In this document: piece after piece, positions 22,544 through 30,963 of the stretch
How positions within the stretch are numbered: the stretch's first letter is position 1
Layout of the letters: every line of letters starts with the position of its first letter
Made by a program: the position numbers and the translations under genes
From: Corallococcus praedator
GTDB lineage: Bacteria; Myxococcota; Myxococcia; Myxococcales; Myxococcaceae
DNA: 36,727 bases
Assembly (NCBI RefSeq): GCF_003612125.1
Contig: NZ_RAWI01000048.1
Location: forward strand, 1 to 36,727
Reading direction: 5' to 3'
The notes under the pieces: generated by a model
The model's database searches: none
Told to the model about the DNA's origin: nothing
Seen by the model: only the letters and a program-made list of their open reading frames with translations

Positions 22544-24892
22544 TCAGTCGACCGGACGCACCTGCACCTGCATCACGGTCCCGGCCTTGTTCTCGCTGAG
22601 GACCTCGATGATGGTGCCCGTGGGGGGGACCTTCACGCCGGCGTACGGCTGCGTGGCGTACCAGAAGGTGTTCAGGTCGTTGAACACCGGCACGGCAGGC
22701 TGCGAGACGTAGTCGCTGCGCGGGAAGCCACTGGGCTTGAGCGACAGCGGGAAGCTGGGCTGCAGGCCGAAGGTGGCATCGTGCGTCTGCACGCGGCCGG
22801 ACCAGTAGCGGCCGTCGCTGCGCTGCAGGGGCTGCGGGCGCGAGTCGATGGGCAGGATGCGGCCCTCGCCCGGGTGCACGGACACGCGGTTGTCCGGCAC
22901 GGACGTGTCCCAGTACGTGATCAGCAGACCGGGGTTGTAGGCGTAGCGCTCGGCGTAGTCGATGAGGCCTTCCGCGCTGAAGCCGAAGTTGTACGGACCG
23001 GTCTCCAGGCCCGTGTCGTAGCCACGGAACTGACGCCACTCGGCCAGGTAGTAGTTGTCGTAGTAGGTGTTGGCGCCGTCGTTCAGGAAGAACGTGGCCT
23101 GATCCCAGTACTTGTCGCCGTTCTCCGCGTCGTCGCCGAAGACGTACTTGTTCTTCGCCCACAGCTGGAAGCCGTCCACCAGGAAGCCCCGGCCGAACTC
23201 CGCGCCGTCCGTCTTGTAGCGGATCTTCAGCGTGACCTTCTTGCCCGCGTGCGCGGACAGGTCGAACGACAGCGGCACCCAGCCGTCGGACAGGCCGGTG
23301 ATGCCGTTGCCCAGGTTGTTGCCCCACGGATCCGACGTGCGGCTCACGGCGCTGGGCAGGTTGACGAACGGACCGTCCTCCACCGCGAGCGCGACGTAGG
23401 CGTAGTCCCAGTCCTCCTCGATGTCGAACCACGTGGAGAACGTGAACGTGATGGGCGTCTTGTTCGGCAGCTTCACCGTCTTGACGAGCACGCGGTCCAG
23501 GTTGTTGCCCGCGCCGCCCTGCCACGAGAACTGCCCTTCGATGGGCGCCACCGTGACCTGCGGACGGGGCTTCGCGGGCAGGTTCACCACCAGCGCCTGC
23601 TTCGCGTTCTGGGACGTCACGCCGGACGGGCCCAGCTTGTGGTACGAGTACAGGCCGTGCGTCGTGGTGGCGTGGTCCAGCCAGCCCAGCTGCAGCTTGT
23701 CCCAGGCGAAGAAGTCACCCGGCCGGCTGCCGATGTCCGTGGTGCCGTCGTTCAGGTACGAGCCCGAGGACATGATGGTCCAGAAGCCCGTCCCGTTGTC
23801 CGCCGCGTTCGTCGTGTCGTAGTGGTCCGGCAGACCCAGGTCGTGGCCGAACTCGTGCGCGAACACGCCCAGGCCGCCGTTCTCCGGCTGGATGGTGTAG
23901 TCGCCCACCCACTTGTCCACGTTCGTGGCGAAGCGGGTGCCGCCGTTCGGGTTGTACGCGGGGCCCGTGCCGTCCGCGCTCAGGCCCGTGCTGTAGGCGA
24001 ACCAACGGTGGCTCCACACCGCGTTGGGGCCCTGCGCGCCGCCGCCCGTCTCCTCGCCCACGCCCGCGTGGACGATCTGGAAGTGGTCGATGTAGCCGTC
24101 CGGCTCGTCGAAGTTGCCGTCGCCGTCGTAGTCATACCGATCCCACGTGTCGAACGTGTCCAGGTACGCCTTGATCTCCGCGGGCGTCTTGCCAGCGGCC
24201 ACCTGGCCCTGCGTCCACACCTTGATGGCGTCGCTGATGAGCGGCCACACGGAGTTGGAGCAGCTGGAGGAGCCGCACAGGTTGTTGCCGTAGCGCGCGG
24301 CGTTGTACGGCACGCGCACCCACTCGGACACCGCGCCGTTGACCGTGTAGCGGCCCGACGAGGCGGCCTTGTAGAAGTTCGCCACCGAGTCCGCGCCCGG
24401 CGTCGTGTCGAAGTAGAGCTTCTCGAAGTGCGCGCGGTCGTAGTCCGGCTGCCAGATGGTGGTGTTGTCCACCGTCCGGTCCGGCTCTTCAATCAGGTTG
24501 TGCACCGGGCCCGGCACGTTGCCGCCGGGGTTCGTGGCGGGGTTGCCGAACACCGGGTGGATCTGCGTTCCGTACTCCACCAGGATGACGAAGATGCGGT
24601 CCGTGCGCTCCAGCTCCAGCTCCACGAACTTGCCGTTGCCCAGCTTGTGCACCTTGCCGGCCTGACCACGGCCTTCGATGCGCTCCTGGAGGGCCTGGGC
24701 CTTCAGCTCCTTCTGCTGCTCGCCCAGACGGTGTGGCAGATCGTCCGAGATGTCCTCGGTGGCCTGCCTGCGCAGGCCCGCGGACGGCGGCGCGATGTCG
24801 GGTTGCGGCTTCTCGTACCAGGCACGCTCGGCGTACGCCGACGGGGCGATCGCGAGCAGGCTCCAGGCAAGCCATGACGGGGGTTTCCGCAT
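22544..24892 (-). CDS. secreted M6-family metalloprotease (immune inhibitor A type)
   Basis: A 782-residue zinc protease of family M6, related to Bacillus immune inhibitor A and Vibrio PrtV. A signal peptide MRKPPSWLAWSLLAIAPSAYA is followed by an N-terminal propeptide-like part (about residues 22-85). The catalytic domain carries HEFGHDLGLPDHYD, with H346, E347 and H350. After it come a long beta-sandwich region including a MAM/carbohydrate-binding-like segment (FSTWFDIEEDWDYAYV) and a C-terminal domain. The enzyme probably degrades proteins outside the cell, in keeping with predatory life. ATG at 24892 has AGGAG six bases upstream; a GTG at 24898 overlaps that site and is less likely. A small hairpin lies in its leader. 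Confidence 0.9.
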   Translation of the reverse strand: MRKPPSWLAWSLLAIAPSAYAERAWYEKPQPDIAPPSAGLRRQATEDISDDLPHRLGEQQKELKAQALQERIEGRGQAGKVHKLGNGKFVELELERTDRIFVILVEYGTQIHPVFGNPATNPGGNVPGPVHNLIEEPDRTVDNTTIWQPDYDRAHFEKLYFDTTPGADSVANFYKAASSGRYTVNGAVSEWVRVPYNAARYGNNLCGSSSCSNSVWPLISDAIKVWTQGQVAAGKTPAEIKAYLDTFDTWDRYDYDGDGNFDEPDGYIDHFQIVHAGVGEETGGGAQGPNAVWSHRWFAYSTGLSADGTGPAYNPNGGTRFATNVDKWVGDYTIQPENGGLGVFAHEFGHDLGLPDHYDTTNAADNGTGFWTIMSSGSYLNDGTTDIGSRPGDFFAWDKLQLGWLDHATTTHGLYSYHKLGPSGVTSQNAKQALVVNLPAKPRPQVTVAPIEGQFSWQGGAGNNLDRVLVKTVKLPNKTPITFTFSTWFDIEEDWDYAYVALAVEDGPFVNLPSAVSRTSDPWGNNLGNGITGLSDGWVPLSFDLSAHAGKKVTLKIRYKTDGAEFGRGFLVDGFQLWAKNKYVFGDDAENGDKYWDQATFFLNDGANTYYDNYYLAEWRQFRGYDTGLETGPYNFGFSAEGLIDYAERYAYNPGLLITYWDTSVPDNRVSVHPGEGRILPIDSRPQPLQRSDGRYWSGRVQTHDATFGLQPSFPLSLKPSGFPRSDYVSQPAVPVFNDLNTFWYATQPYAGVKVPPTGTIIEVLSENKAGTVMQVQVRPVD

Positions 24893-24910
24893 TGCCACTC
24901 CTTCGAAGGG

Positions 24911-24930
24911 ATCCCGGTGGGGTCCGGGAT
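24911..24930. promoter_or_regulatory. hairpin in the M6 protease leader
   Basis: ATCCCGG and CCGGGAT form a perfect 7-bp inverted repeat around TGGGGT, about 19 bases upstream of the protease ATG. It could be an operator or a leader hairpin. Confidence 0.35.
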
Positions 24931-25045
24931 GACCGAGGTTTTAGTGGAGGCGCGGGGAGCAATGGAAGACGGGGACGTTAAAAAATTCCCACAAGGACGG
25001 AGAAGGTCTTCGTTGGCGGGTGGGCGAAAACCGAAGATTGGGTAG

Positions 25046-25073
25046 TTGGCGCCCTGCGTCGGGGGACTACGTT
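25046..25073 (+). promoter_or_regulatory. promoter of ppc
   Basis: TTGGCG (25046-25051), 16-bp spacer, TACGTT (25068-25073), then GCCGGTCGCT and the ATG. It has the same spacing and the same TTGCCGG block as the mltG promoter, and no Shine-Dalgarno. Confidence 0.45.
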
Positions 25074-25083
25074 GCCGGTCGCT

Positions 25084-27753
25084 ATGGCGCGTACTCGTCC
25101 CGTGGATCCCCCGCTCCGGCGGGATGTCCGGCTCTTGGGCCGGCTGTTGGGAGAAGTCCTCGTTGAACAGGAGGGGCAGGCGCTCTTCGAGAAGGAAGAA
25201 GAGGTGCGCCATCTGGCCATCCAGCGTCGGCGTGGACCGGTGGCGGGGCGGCGGGCGGCGGCGGCGGAGCTGGCGGCCGTCCTGCGGCGGCTGCCGTCGG
25301 AGCAGGTGGAGCCTGTGCTGCGCGCCTTCTCCATGTACTTCCAGCTGGTGAATCTGGCGGAGCAGCACCACCGCCTGCGCCGCGCGCGTGCCCACGCGAG
25401 CCCCACGTCCACGCGGCCGCAGAAGGGGTCGCTGGAGGCATCGCTGCTCACGCTGAAGGCCGCGGGCGTGAGCGCGGAGAAGGTGCGTGAGACGCTGGGC
25501 ACGCTGAAGGTGACGCTGACGTTCACCGCGCACCCGACGCAGGCGGTGCGCAGGACGCTGCTGGAGAAGCTCTACCGGCTGGCGCAGCTGTTGGAGGAGC
25601 GCGACCGCGTGGCGCTCACCCCGCGCGAGTCCGCCGCCAACCTGGCGTCCATGCGCGAGGAGATCACCGCGCTCTGGCAGACGGACGAGCTGCGCCGCGA
25701 GCGCCCCACGGTGGGTGACGAGGTGAAGAACGTCCACTGGTACGTGGAGGAGATGCTGTCGGAGCCGGTGGCCCGGCTGCCGGAGGCGCTGGACTGGGCC
25801 TTCGAGCGCGCCTACGGCGAACCGCTGGGCGTGTTGGACACGCCCGTGCGCATCCATTCGTGGGTGGGCGGCGACATGGACGGCAACCCGCTGGTGACGC
25901 CGGAGGTGTTCGAGGACACGCTGCGCGCGCACCGCGCCCGGGGCCTGCGGCTGTTCCTGCGCGACGTGGAGTTGCTGGGCGGCATGCTGTCGCAGTCGGA
26001 GCGGCACGCGCGGCCCACGCAGGAGCTGGAGCGGTCGCTGGAGGAGGACGCGGAGGCGCTGCCGGACGTGGCGAAGTCGCAGGGCCCGCGCACGTCGGGT
26101 GAGCCGTGGCGCCGCAAGCTGCGCTTCATGGAGGAGCGCCTGTCGCTGGCGCTCGAGCACGTGCTGGCCCGGCGCGAGGGCCGGCCCTCGAAGCTGCCGC
26201 CGGAGGCGTATCGCTCTCCGGAGGCGCTGGGGGACGACCTGGCGGTGCTGGAGCGTTCGCTCTTCGCGGCGCGCGCCGAATACGCGGGCCTGCGCGAGGT
26301 GCGCCGCATGTCCGAGCGCGTGCGCGCGCTGGGCCTGGGCCTGGGCGAATTGGAAGTGCGCGCGCCCGCGGAGGACGCGGTGAGCGCGGCGGCCTCGTTC
26401 AGCGGCGGGCCTGCTCCCACCGAAGGGGGCACGCGGCTGCTGGCGGTGCTGGCGAAGCTGCGCGAGGCCCAGGACGAGGGCGGCGAGTCCGTCTGTCGCA
26501 CGCTCATCCTCTCCATGGCGTCCACCGCGGAGGACGTGCTGGCGGCGTTCAAGTGCCTGAAGCACGCGGGCCTCTGGGACAAGGAGCGCCAGTGCGCCAC
26601 CGTGGACGTGGCGCCGCTGTTCGAGCAGTTGGGCGCGCTGGACGCAGGGCCCCAGGTGCTGCGCACGCTGTTCGCGGACGCGGAGTACCGCCAGCACCTG
26701 AAGGGCCGGGGCGTGCAGGAGGTGATGGTGGGCTACAGCGACTCCGGCAAGGAGGTGGGCCTCTTGGCCGCGAGCGCCGCGCTGTACCGCGCGCAGGTGG
26801 CGCTCACCCACGTGGCGGACGAGCACGACGTGCCCCTGCGCCTGTTCCACGGACGCGGGGAGACGGTGGCGCGCGGCGGCGGCCCCGCCCAGACGGCCAT
26901 CCTCGCGCTGCCGCCGGGCACGGTGGCCGGGGCCTACAAGGCCACCGAACAGGGCGAGGCGATGGACCACAAGTACGCCCGTCCGGAGCTGGCGCAGCGC
27001 ACGCTGGAGCTGGTGGTGGGCGGGGTGCTGCTGCACACGCTGGACGCGCAGCCGCGCCCGTCCCCCGAGGATGAGACGGCCTTCCGCGCCGCGTTCGACC
27101 TCCTGGCGGAAGAGGGCCGCAAGGCGTACCGGGCGCTCGTGTGGGACGACCCGCGCTTCGTGGAGTTCTTCATGACGGGCACGCCCGTGGAGGAGATCTC
27201 CGCGCTGCCCATCGGCTCGCGCCCCAGCAAGCGCAAGGCGGGCGGTCTGGAAACGCTGCGCGCGATTCCGTGGAGCTTCGCCTGGACGCAGACGCGCGCC
27301 ATCCTCCCGGCCTGGTACGGCGTGGGCACGGCGCTGGAGGCCTACGCGGCCACGCCCGAGGGCGCTGGGCTGCTCCAGCGCATGTACAAGGAGTGGCCCT
27401 TCTTCCACGCGGTCATCGACAACGTGACCATGGTGCTGGCGAAGACGGACATGGCCATCGCGGCGCGGTACGCGAAGCTGGCCCCCGCCTCCACGCGGCC
27501 CCTGTGGCTGCGCATCCAGCAGGAGCACACGCGCACGCGCCGCGCGGTGAAGACGCTGACGGGGGAGGGGAAGCTGTTGGACAACAATCCACAGCTTCAG
27601 CGCAGCATCGCGCTGAGAAACCCCTACGTGGACCCCATGTCCTTCCTCCAGGTGGAGCTGCTCAAGCGCAAGCGCGACGGGGACACGGCCTGCGACCGGC
27701 CGCTGCTCCTGGCCCTCAACGGCATCGCGGCGGGGATGCGGAACACCGGTTAG
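25084..27753 (+). CDS. ppc: phosphoenolpyruvate carboxylase
   Basis: An 889-residue enzyme that makes oxaloacetate from PEP and bicarbonate to refill the TCA cycle. Length is normal (about 880-950). Catalytic histidine H150 lies in LTFTAHPTQ. Further signatures are WVGGDMDGNP near residue 260, the GYSDSGKE block near 549 and FHGRGETVARGGGP near 587, where the usual GGS/GGT is GET. The C-terminus is GMRNTG, keeping the NTG end. I see no N-terminal phosphorylation serine of the plant type. ATG at 25084 lacks a Shine-Dalgarno but follows a plausible promoter. The next gene begins 37 bp after its stop, so read-through is possible. Confidence 0.96.
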   Translation: MARTRPVDPPLRRDVRLLGRLLGEVLVEQEGQALFEKEEEVRHLAIQRRRGPVAGRRAAAAELAAVLRRLPSEQVEPVLRAFSMYFQLVNLAEQHHRLRRARAHASPTSTRPQKGSLEASLLTLKAAGVSAEKVRETLGTLKVTLTFTAHPTQAVRRTLLEKLYRLAQLLEERDRVALTPRESAANLASMREEITALWQTDELRRERPTVGDEVKNVHWYVEEMLSEPVARLPEALDWAFERAYGEPLGVLDTPVRIHSWVGGDMDGNPLVTPEVFEDTLRAHRARGLRLFLRDVELLGGMLSQSERHARPTQELERSLEEDAEALPDVAKSQGPRTSGEPWRRKLRFMEERLSLALEHVLARREGRPSKLPPEAYRSPEALGDDLAVLERSLFAARAEYAGLREVRRMSERVRALGLGLGELEVRAPAEDAVSAAASFSGGPAPTEGGTRLLAVLAKLREAQDEGGESVCRTLILSMASTAEDVLAAFKCLKHAGLWDKERQCATVDVAPLFEQLGALDAGPQVLRTLFADAEYRQHLKGRGVQEVMVGYSDSGKEVGLLAASAALYRAQVALTHVADEHDVPLRLFHGRGETVARGGGPAQTAILALPPGTVAGAYKATEQGEAMDHKYARPELAQRTLELVVGGVLLHTLDAQPRPSPEDETAFRAAFDLLAEEGRKAYRALVWDDPRFVEFFMTGTPVEEISALPIGSRPSKRKAGGLETLRAIPWSFAWTQTRAILPAWYGVGTALEAYAATPEGAGLLQRMYKEWPFFHAVIDNVTMVLAKTDMAIAARYAKLAPASTRPLWLRIQQEHTRTRRAVKTLTGEGKLLDNNPQLQRSIALRNPYVDPMSFLQVELLKRKRDGDTACDRPLLLALNGIAAGMRNTG

Positions 27754-27790
27754 AGAAGTGCCTCACCCAAGTCAGTCAGGAGCGCGCGGG

Positions 27791-28513
27791 ATGGCCCAGG
27801 AGACGTTCACCGTGGAGGAGATCAACCCGAAGCACGGCTTCGCACGCCTGCGTCCGGACGCGGGGCCGGGGATGCTCCACACCGCCCTCTATCCGGATCC
27901 GGAGTTCACCCACGCGCCGCCCTTCCAGTTGCGCCAGGGCGACCGGGTGTCGGGCATCCGCCGGGGGCAGACGGTGTCGGAGGTGGCCTGGGTGACGCGC
28001 GTGGAGCCGCCCTGGGAGGAGGTGGAGCGCGTGGCGGAGCTGCTCGCGCTGCTGGAGCGCTGGGAGATCCGCGTCCCCTTCGAGGCCCGCGTCCTGGCCG
28101 AGCACGCGTGGCGCGAGAGCCGGGAGGACCCGCTGCGCGACGAACTCCAGGCGCAGCTGCCCACGTTCTTCGACCTCGACGGTGCCCACCCCTTCGAGGA
28201 CCCGTCCCTGCTGGAGCGGCTGTCCGCCGCCATGCAGCCGTACCTGCCGGGCTTCTCCGTGCAGCCGGTGCAGGGACAGCCCGCGGTGCGCGTGGAGCCC
28301 GGCGCCGTGGAAATCATCGCCGGGGTGGGAAGCTGGGACATCCCCCAGCCCACCTTCGCCCCGATGATCGCGGAGGTGAACGCCCGGCTCGCCGCCGCCC
28401 AGGCCCCGGTGCGCTGGGTGCCCACCCGCGAGGACTGGATGCTCGCCCCCCCGGCGCTGGCCGCGCTCCTCCAGAAACACGGCCTGCTCGAAGGCACCGC
28501 CATCCCCGCCTAG
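27791..28513 (+). CDS. hypothetical protein with a possible cold-shock-like OB fold
   Basis: A 240-residue cytosolic protein that I do not recognise as a named family. Its first 70 residues resemble a cold-shock/OB fold: FTVEEINPKHGFARLRPD parallels the CspA strand with KGFGFI, and LRQGDRVSGIRRG...AWVTRV parallels the final strands. That would suggest single-stranded nucleic acid binding, but this is by eye. The remainder is helical, with a ring of charged residues and the C-terminal segment AGVGSWDIPQPTFAPM. AGGAG lies ten bases upstream of the ATG. It is 37 bp after ppc and 74 bp before the CotH gene, in the same direction. Confidence 0.7.
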   Translation: MAQETFTVEEINPKHGFARLRPDAGPGMLHTALYPDPEFTHAPPFQLRQGDRVSGIRRGQTVSEVAWVTRVEPPWEEVERVAELLALLERWEIRVPFEARVLAEHAWRESREDPLRDELQAQLPTFFDLDGAHPFEDPSLLERLSAAMQPYLPGFSVQPVQGQPAVRVEPGAVEIIAGVGSWDIPQPTFAPMIAEVNARLAAAQAPVRWVPTREDWMLAPPALAALLQKHGLLEGTAIPA

Positions 28514-28587
28514 TGGGCAGCCTCCACCGCGCTGTGTCATAGGTCGGTGTGAGGTCAAACGATTATCTGATAGAGGACGGGGACTCC

Positions 28588-30492
28588 ATGGGTCTTCGTC
28601 AGCTCGCCTCCGTCCTCGTTGGTTTCCTCGTCCTCTCCGGGTCCGCCTGTGAGCCCCCGCCGGAGCGCCGGCTGGAGGAGGCGGAGCTGCCCGCGCCCGC
28701 GCGGCCGTTCGTCACGCTGGACGGGCAGGAGCCGGACGCGCAGCGCCTGTTCGGCACGGTGTGGAGCGACGCGGGCGTGCCCCGGGTGGAGGTCTACGAG
28801 GACGGGCGCTTCCTGGGCTTCGCGGATGTGGAGGCCGGCCGCTGGAGCCTGCCCTGGTGGCCGGGCCGGCGCGCGTTGGCGTTGGAGGTCGTGGCAAGAG
28901 ATCCGCTGGGCGGCACGGCGAGTGCCCGCATCGACTTCCAGCACCTCGCGTTCGACGCGCGGCCGGGGCTGTACCAACCGGAGACGCTGCTGTCGCTGCC
29001 CACGGCGCGCGGCCTGCGGACGTACTTCACGCGGGACGGCTCCACGCCCACGCCCGCGTCCCCGCTCTACACCGGGCCCATCGCGTTGCTGGCCCGCTCC
29101 GCTCCGCCCGTGAAGTGGGCCTTCATCCCCACGAGCTCCACCGCCGTGCCCGAGGGCCTGCGGTGGGTCGCGCCCGCGGAAGAGGTGCCCCAGGCCTCCG
29201 TGGTGCGCTTCCAGCAGTACCGGGGCGCGGAGCCGGTGGGCCCGGTGCGCACGCGCACGTTCCTCATTGGCCGGGCGCCGTACACGCTGCCGGTGCTGTC
29301 GCTCGTCACCGACGCGGCGAACTTCTTCGACAGGGACCGGGGCATCTACGTCCCCGGGCGCCTGTCCGAGGCGAGCCCCGACGACCCGGGCGCGGGCAAC
29401 TACGCGCAGGACGGCAAGGAATGGGAGCGTCCCGTCCACGTGGAGTGGTTCGAGACCTCGGGCGCGCGCGTGCTCGCGCAGGATGCGGGCGTGCGCATCC
29501 ATGGCTCCGGCAGCGCCGTGCTGCCGCAGAAGAGCCTGCGGCTGTATGCCAAGGAGGACTACGGCCCGAAGACGTTCTCGGGCCCGGTGTTTCCCGGCTC
29601 GCCGGTGACGGACTTCACGCGGCTGCTGGTGCGCGCGTCCGGGCAGGATCAAGGACAGTCGCGGCTGCGCGACTGCGCGCTGCAGAACCTGCTCGCCCAG
29701 ACGCGGCTGGCGCTCCAGGCCTGCCGTCCCACGCTCGTGTTCCTCGACGGTGAGTACTGGGGCCTGCACGAACTGCGTGAGCGCTACGACGAGTACTACC
29801 TCGCGTCCCACTACGGCGTGGACCGCAAGAAGGTCGTCATCCTGGAGCGCGAGGGTGAACTGGACGTGGGGGAGGAGGGGGACGCCGCGCCCTACCAGGA
29901 GCTCATCGACTACGTGCGAACGCACGACCTGGCGGTGCCGGAGCACTACGCCCACGTGGAAGCGCGGATCGACGTGGAGGACTTCATCGACTACCAGGTG
30001 GCGCAGCTCTACCTGGGCAACCAGGACTGGCCGCAGAACAACGTGAAGTTCTGGCGGCTGCGCACGAAGACGGTCGTGCCGGACGCGCCCCACGGGCAGG
30101 ACGGTCGCTGGCGCTGGCTCGTGTACGACCTGGATTTCGCCCTCCGGCCGGAGCCCGCCTTCGACAGCCTGGGGCGCGTGCTGGAGGACCCTTCACTGGA
30201 GGCTTCGACGCTCCTCCTGCGAAGCCTGCTCCAGGCCCCGCAGTTCAAGGCCCGGTTCGTCGAGCGCTTCCTCTGGCACCTGGAGCACACCTTCGCCCCG
30301 GAGCGGGTGGCGGCGTACGTGGACGCGGTGGCGGAGCAGCTGGCGCCGGAGCTGCCCGCGCACGTGGGCCGCTGGCTCCAGCCGGCCTCCGTGGAGGCGT
30401 GGCGCGTGAACGTGGAGGAGATCCGCGAAACGGCGCGGCAGCGGCCGGCGTTCATGCGCCAGTCCCTGGAGCAGCACCTGGGCTCGCTCTAG
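28588..30492 (+). CDS. CotH-kinase family lipoprotein
   Basis: A 634-residue lipoprotein. The signal MGLRQLASVLVGFLVLSGSAC has lipobox GSAC (Cys21), which selects the ATG at 28588 over an in-frame GTG at 28549. After an Ig-like N-terminus, residues 125-180 resemble the chitobiase C-terminal (CHB_HEX_C) module (YFTRDGSTPT). The CotH domain (about 225-610) has VRIHGSGSAVLPQKSLRLYA with a conserved Lys-Ser, QNNVKFWR, and WLVYDLDFAL near residue 512, an Asp likely to bind metal. CotH in Bacillus spores is an atypical protein kinase of coat proteins. Surface CotH proteins elsewhere are adhesion or cell-wall factors. Its stop codon and that of the convergent DUF2845 gene share one CTAG. Confidence 0.85.
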   Translation: MGLRQLASVLVGFLVLSGSACEPPPERRLEEAELPAPARPFVTLDGQEPDAQRLFGTVWSDAGVPRVEVYEDGRFLGFADVEAGRWSLPWWPGRRALALEVVARDPLGGTASARIDFQHLAFDARPGLYQPETLLSLPTARGLRTYFTRDGSTPTPASPLYTGPIALLARSAPPVKWAFIPTSSTAVPEGLRWVAPAEEVPQASVVRFQQYRGAEPVGPVRTRTFLIGRAPYTLPVLSLVTDAANFFDRDRGIYVPGRLSEASPDDPGAGNYAQDGKEWERPVHVEWFETSGARVLAQDAGVRIHGSGSAVLPQKSLRLYAKEDYGPKTFSGPVFPGSPVTDFTRLLVRASGQDQGQSRLRDCALQNLLAQTRLALQACRPTLVFLDGEYWGLHELRERYDEYYLASHYGVDRKKVVILEREGELDVGEEGDAAPYQELIDYVRTHDLAVPEHYAHVEARIDVEDFIDYQVAQLYLGNQDWPQNNVKFWRLRTKTVVPDAPHGQDGRWRWLVYDLDFALRPEPAFDSLGRVLEDPSLEASTLLLRSLLQAPQFKARFVERFLWHLEHTFAPERVAAYVDAVAEQLAPELPAHVGRWLQPASVEAWRVNVEEIRETARQRPAFMRQSLEQHLGSL

Positions 30493-30854
30493 GGGGTCTT
30501 CTTCTCGGGGAGTTCGCTGCCGTAGTTGCCGCTGCGCACGTCCACCAGCCGGCCGTCGCGGAAGATGGCGACCTGCATGAGCCGGTGGGGGCCGAAGTTG
30601 TAGGTCCACTCCTCGATGGTGGACGACGAGCCCACCTCCGTGGAGACCTCTTCGTGGGGCGTCTTCTGCTTGTAGCGGGTGCTGGCGTACTCGGTGCGCG
30701 TCCGCCGGGACATGGGCTCGCCGCACTTGATCAGCGCGTCGTCCGTGGACGCGCCCTCGGACACGAGCTTGTTGTCGCAGCGCAGCGAGGACGCGTGGAC
30801 GAGCGAGGGCAGGGCGAGGCAGGCGACGACGAGGCTGGCGGACAGGGCGCGCAT
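30489..30854 (-). CDS. DUF2845 family secreted protein
   Basis: A 121-residue protein with signal peptide MRALSASLVVACLALPSLVHA and the DUF2845 core: SSLRCDNKLVSEGAS, DALIKCGEP, and EEWTYNFGPHRLMQVAIF, followed by GRLVDVRSGNYG. Two cysteines (about residues 26 and 44) probably form a disulfide. Size and order match the family, whose function is unknown. GGAG lies eight bases before the ATG. It is convergent with the CotH gene and shares its stop tetranucleotide. Confidence 0.88.
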   Translation of the reverse strand: MRALSASLVVACLALPSLVHASSLRCDNKLVSEGASTDDALIKCGEPMSRRTRTEYASTRYKQKTPHEEVSTEVGSSSTIEEWTYNFGPHRLMQVAIFRDGRLVDVRSGNYGSELPEKKTP

Positions 30855-30963
30855 GGGGAGGGCTCCGGGAGGGACGCGAGACGGCGGTGACGCTCGGACG
30901 CCTGGCGCCCGAACCTATTCAAATCCGCCCGGTCGATTCCAGGCGGAGCCCGTCGCCCCTGGC

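Noticed and set aside
24896-24898. GTG start for the M6 protease
   Set aside because: It overlaps the AGGAG site; the ATG six bases after that site is the better start.
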